DNA of 6,002 bases, taken from positions 1 to 6,002 of the forward strand of contig QMTU01000051.1 of NCBI GenBank assembly GCA_003663585.1, in the 5' to 3' direction. Made by a program: the position numbers and the translations under genes. The notes beneath the pieces were generated by a model. The model saw only the letters and a list, made by a program, of their open reading frames with translations. It did no database searches and was not told where the DNA came from. The stretch comes from Thermoplasmata archaeon. Lineage in GTDB: Archaea > Thermoplasmatota > B47-G6. Shown one piece after another: positions 4,172 to 6,002 of the stretch. The stretch's first letter is position 1. Each line of letters opens with the position of its first letter.

Positions 4172-4371
4172 TGTCAAAAGCCTTTATTGTTCTCACCGTA
4201 TTTGTCTTAGCAGTTGCTATAGGTGTTGGAGGAGCGATTTTCGACAGTTACCTTGATAAAAACCACAACCTGACTCCAAAAAGGCAGTCATTTATTGTAA
4301 GCTTCCTCATGTTTCTAGCCTGTGCAATAGTGGTTGCTGTAGCGTATGTAGTAACAGGACTACTTAACTAA
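4171..4371 (+). CDS. Two-span small membrane protein, 66 aa
   Basis: Start ATG 4171 shares its A with the stop of the basic protein gene (TAATG). AAGGAG at 4158-4163 supports it, in preference to an in-frame TTG two codons earlier. Hydrophobic segments at about 5-24 and 41-64 flank a polar loop with D25, D29, K30, H32 and P36-K-R-Q. The ends are almost uncharged apart from K3, so the topology is not certain; the loop is the most charged part. Small two-span proteins of this type include some holins, but there is no endolysin nearby and no dual-start motif is obvious, so the function is left open. Confidence 0.7.
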   Translation: MSKAFIVLTVFVLAVAIGVGGAIFDSYLDKNHNLTPKRQSFIVSFLMFLACAIVVAVAYVVTGLLN

Positions 4372-4382
4372 AGAGAGAGACC

Positions 4383-4787
4383 ATGAACTCATACCCAAAA
4401 GAAGTGCGTTTCTATCGTTTCCGAAATCGACATGGCGAAGTATATGTAGCCACTACGCCAGTAGAGAATAATGAGAACACATATCTCCTTGGTTTCTCGT
4501 TCTGTAACCCAAACGACATGCAGATACCTCGACGACGGCGTAGCGCGAAAGGCAGGGGAATTGCCTTCTCTAGGCTATTGAAGTCTCAGATATCTATTAC
4601 ATTGCAAGACCGTAGCCTTAAGGAGGCAATAGCTGCCTACATGACAAACTTCCTCTACCAGGGTCCAATCGCCAACAACTACCATGAATATTTTGGGGTT
4701 AAACCATACGACAAATATAATGAGGCCAATGGTGGTGGGTTCGGTGAGTGGCTTATCCCGTTCCTTGAAGCAATGAGAGACAACTAA
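4383..4787 (+). CDS. Phage-type hypothetical protein, 134 aa
   Basis: ATG 4383 follows a weak GAGAGAGA, with an 11-base gap from the upstream stop. The N-terminal part looks beta-rich (V-R-F-Y-R-F-R and E-V-Y-V-A-T-T). Residues 37-65 hold G-F-S-F-C-N-P-N-D followed by a run of four Arg (50-53) and K-G-R-G-I-A-F-S-R-L. This resembles a pattern I associate with small phage proteins of unknown function (aromatic/Cys-x-P-x-D, then basic K-G-R-x-I-A-x-x-R-L); I cannot name a family. The second half is helical, with Asn- and Tyr-rich stretches (N-N-Y-H-E-Y-F) and a Gly-rich turn (G-G-G-F-G-E-W). There is no membrane span. The stop lies four bases before the next start. Confidence 0.65.
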   Translation: MNSYPKEVRFYRFRNRHGEVYVATTPVENNENTYLLGFSFCNPNDMQIPRRRRSAKGRGIAFSRLLKSQISITLQDRSLKEAIAAYMTNFLYQGPIANNYHEYFGVKPYDKYNEANGGGFGEWLIPFLEAMRDN

Positions 4788-4791
4788 TACT

Positions 4792-5412
4792 ATGTCTTGG
4801 TCGGTTAATGTAAGTACTACTGTAACCGTTCCTGTAAGTGCTAGATATATCGATGAGTTCCTTCGCCTGAAGTGTGCCCCAGATCTCCTTAGGTTTTTCA
4901 ATAAATGCCAACATCCAGCTAAAGAGGTTACCGAGACATTTGCTGCATTTCGAATGGTCCGAAAGCAGCTTGGGAGTGAGAACTTCGGCAGGAACGACTT
5001 CACGTGTATCGTACCCGGAGACGGAGCCCTCCCGAGGACAGGCGCAACAATGGCCCATCTCACAAGATGGGAGATTATCTCCGTTGACCCAGCTCTTAAG
5101 GAAGAAGGCGAGAATGCCTTCGGCGTAGAGCGACTTCAGTGTATTAAGAAACGTATTCAGGACTGTCGCTTATACTCCCGCCCCAACCTTGTAGTCCTTG
5201 CTGTACACTCCCATGCACCTCTGCAAGCAGCTCTCGATATTGCCTCTAACTGGAAAGAAGCTTTAGTAATAGCTATTCCGTGTTGTGTTCCTCAAGCAAT
5301 TCAGGATAGAGAAGAGTACTTAAAGTGTAAGATGTCTTCTACTCAGGACATGGGAATCTTTTCACAAAAGAACGAGGTGCTCACATGGAAAATCATTCGG
5401 GCATCACGGTAA
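4792..5412 (+). CDS. Rossmann/methyltransferase-like protein, 206 aa
   Basis: The core looks like a class I SAM-binding fold. F-T-C-I-V-P-G-D-G-A-L-P-R-T-G-A (70-85) would be strand 1 plus the Gly-rich loop. I-I-S-V-D-P (95-100) would be strand 2 with the acidic residue that binds a ribose (D99). N-L-V-V-L-A-V-H-S-H-A (132-142) would be strand 4, and V-I-A-I-P-C-C (159-165) strand 5. A D-M-G-I-F-S-Q-K-N-E-V-L-T-W motif (186-199) closes the protein. The HSH and PCC motifs could form an active or metal site. I have no named family for it, and the substrate is unknown. The Gly loop P-G-D-G is unlike the usual E/DxGxGxG, so nucleotide or SAM binding is inference. The ribosome site is weak; translation may depend on the upstream gene. 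It overlaps the DUF4326 gene by 28 bases. Confidence 0.6.
   Translation: MSWSVNVSTTVTVPVSARYIDEFLRLKCAPDLLRFFNKCQHPAKEVTETFAAFRMVRKQLGSENFGRNDFTCIVPGDGALPRTGATMAHLTRWEIISVDPALKEEGENAFGVERLQCIKKRIQDCRLYSRPNLVVLAVHSHAPLQAALDIASNWKEALVIAIPCCVPQAIQDREEYLKCKMSSTQDMGIFSQKNEVLTWKIIRASR
5054..5071. other. Perfect 7-bp inverted repeat, 4-base loop, inside the methyltransferase-like gene
   Basis: CCCATCT (5054-5060), CACA loop and AGATGGG (5065-5071) form a perfect stem. It is followed at once by a second small one, GAGA-TTA-TCTC (5071-5081). No T-run follows. The stretch encodes A-H-L-T-R-W-E-I-I-S in the core of the protein, so coding constraint may fully explain it. Confidence 0.3.
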
Positions 5413-5726
5413 TTAATAAAAGAGACAGCTCTTACAAGAATAAATCCTGTCTCCCCTATAAGATCTACATAGGAAGGCCATCTATTCTTGGCAACCCGTT
5501 CTCTGTTAGAAAATATGGACGCAGCAAATGTATCCAGCTCTTCCGTGAAATGTTGCTAGCAGCCTTGAGAGCTTCAAACCCTACTCCTCACCAGCTTCGG
5601 TTACAAAGAGAAATAGAGAGGCTCAGAGAGATTTACCAAAAACATGGCACCCTGTTGCTGGAATGCTGGTGTGCTCCAAGCGCATGCCATGGCGACGTAA
5701 TAAAGGAGATTTTGGAGAGTTCCTAG
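5385..5726 (+). CDS. DUF4326 protein, 113 aa
   Basis: The family signature is complete: I-Y-I-G-R-P-S-I-L-G-N-P-F-S-V (27-41) with K-Y-G-R (43-46) near the N-terminus, and L-E-C-W-C-A-P-S-A-C-H-G-D-V-I (92-106) near the C-terminus. The conserved Arg31, the three Cys (C94, C96, C101), H102 and D104 are present, suggesting a metal or nucleotide site. The family is common in phages and plasmids. It has been linked by remote similarity to nucleotide- or NAD-related folds, but no activity is established that I can state. A charged helix (72-86) separates the two motifs. ATG 5385 has GAGGTG at 5374-5379 and overlaps the upstream gene by 28 bases. Confidence 0.88.
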   Translation: MENHSGITVINKRDSSYKNKSCLPYKIYIGRPSILGNPFSVRKYGRSKCIQLFREMLLAALRASNPTPHQLRLQREIERLREIYQKHGTLLLECWCAPSACHGDVIKEILESS

Positions 5727-5742
5727 GAGAGGAGAAAACCGC

Positions 5743-6002
5743 ATGCTAGCTTGGCATTTTATAGGAGAAGATGGCATATCTGGTGCCAATAGCAACTATC
5801 GCCCTGGTGGCATAGAGATTCACAACGGACCGCTGAATCTGTGCGAGAGCGGCCTACATGCTAGCCGGCGGGCGCTAGATGCGCTGACTTATGCACCCGG
5901 GCCAATCGTTCGTCGAGTGGAACTAGGGGGCAAAATAGTCGAGGATGATGATAAGATGTGCGCCTCTGAGCGCCGCGAGCTATGGCGCATGGATGCCACA
6001 GC
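5743..6002 (+). CDS. DUF7666-type phage protein, 3' end outside window
   Basis: ATG 5743 follows AGGAGAGGAG at 5725-5734 and the frame is open to the window edge (86 full codons). The sequence reads M-L-A-W-H-F (1-6), then G-P-L-N-L-C-E-S-G-L-H-A-S (29-41), A-L-D-A-L-T-Y-A-P-G (44-53), then R-V-E-L-G-G-K-I-V (58-66), D-K-M-C-A-S-E-R (70-77) and L-W-R-M-D-A (80-85). This W-H-F ... C-x-x-G-L-H-A-S ... DALxYAPG ... DKxxAxxR order is the pattern of a common phage domain annotated as DUF7666. Its function is unknown. The recurring CxxGLHAS motif may be a functional site. The upstream stop at 5724-5726 overlaps the ribosome site, so expression is probably coupled to the DUF4326 gene. The C-terminal part, often the variable part, cannot be seen. 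Confidence 0.8.
   Translation, partial: MLAWHFIGEDGISGANSNYRPGGIEIHNGPLNLCESGLHASRRALDALTYAPGPIVRRVELGGKIVEDDDKMCASERRELWRMDAT

Noticed and set aside
4575..5063. Long open frame of 162 codons on the - strand
   Set aside because: It lies opposite two + strand genes with ribosome sites or coupled starts. It would be the only - strand gene and its translation has no recognisable domain.
4874..5128. Open frame within the methyltransferase-like gene
   Set aside because: No ribosome site and no recognisable motif; it is a shadow of the 206-aa gene.

Overview
The window looks like part of a tailed-phage (or phage-derived) genome, probably the early or accessory region. About fifteen small genes lie head to tail on the + strand. 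Most are separated by a few bases or overlap, most have a strong Shine-Dalgarno sequence (AAGGAGG, GGAGGT or AGGAG), and there are no genes on the - strand. No tRNA, rRNA, CRISPR array, transposase, structural gene or lysis gene is visible. TAA, TAG and TGA all end genes, so the standard bacterial code fits. The host cannot be named from the sequence. Assignments rest on motif recognition by eye, not on searches.

Layout. Bases 2-590 hold the end of a HIRAN-domain protein and an overlapping unknown gene that carries three TTGCAA palindromes spaced exactly 10 bp apart. Bases 671-2495 hold a one-span membrane protein, a polymerase-beta-fold nucleotidyltransferase, a very compact SRAP (YedK/HMCES-type) protein, and a Cys-rich protein with a C-terminal membrane hairpin. 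Bases 2496-2692 are a gap with a decayed CxxC mini-gene and a possible promoter. Bases 2693-3507 encode a CxxC-containing protein, a small helical protein and a helix-turn-helix protein. Bases 3531-4371 encode a tail-less SSB, a CxxC protein overlapping the SSB end by 116 bases, a very basic 55-residue protein and a two-span membrane protein. Bases 4383-6002 encode an unrecognised protein, a Rossmann/methyltransferase-like protein, a DUF4326 protein and the start of a DUF7666-type protein that runs off the window.

How the genes may work together (inference). HIRAN (DNA-end binding), SRAP (covalent shielding of abasic sites in single-stranded DNA) and SSB (single-strand coating) all concern damaged or single-stranded DNA. 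The nucleotidyltransferase gene overlaps the SRAP gene. This suggests a phage DNA-maintenance set mixed with small host-interaction proteins. The clearest non-routine items are the minimal SRAP with all four active-site positions, the nucleotidyltransferase with His where a third carboxylate is expected, the methyltransferase-like protein with a PGDG/HSH/PCC motif set, the nonsense-interrupted CxxC gene, and the 10-bp-phased TTGCAA array.
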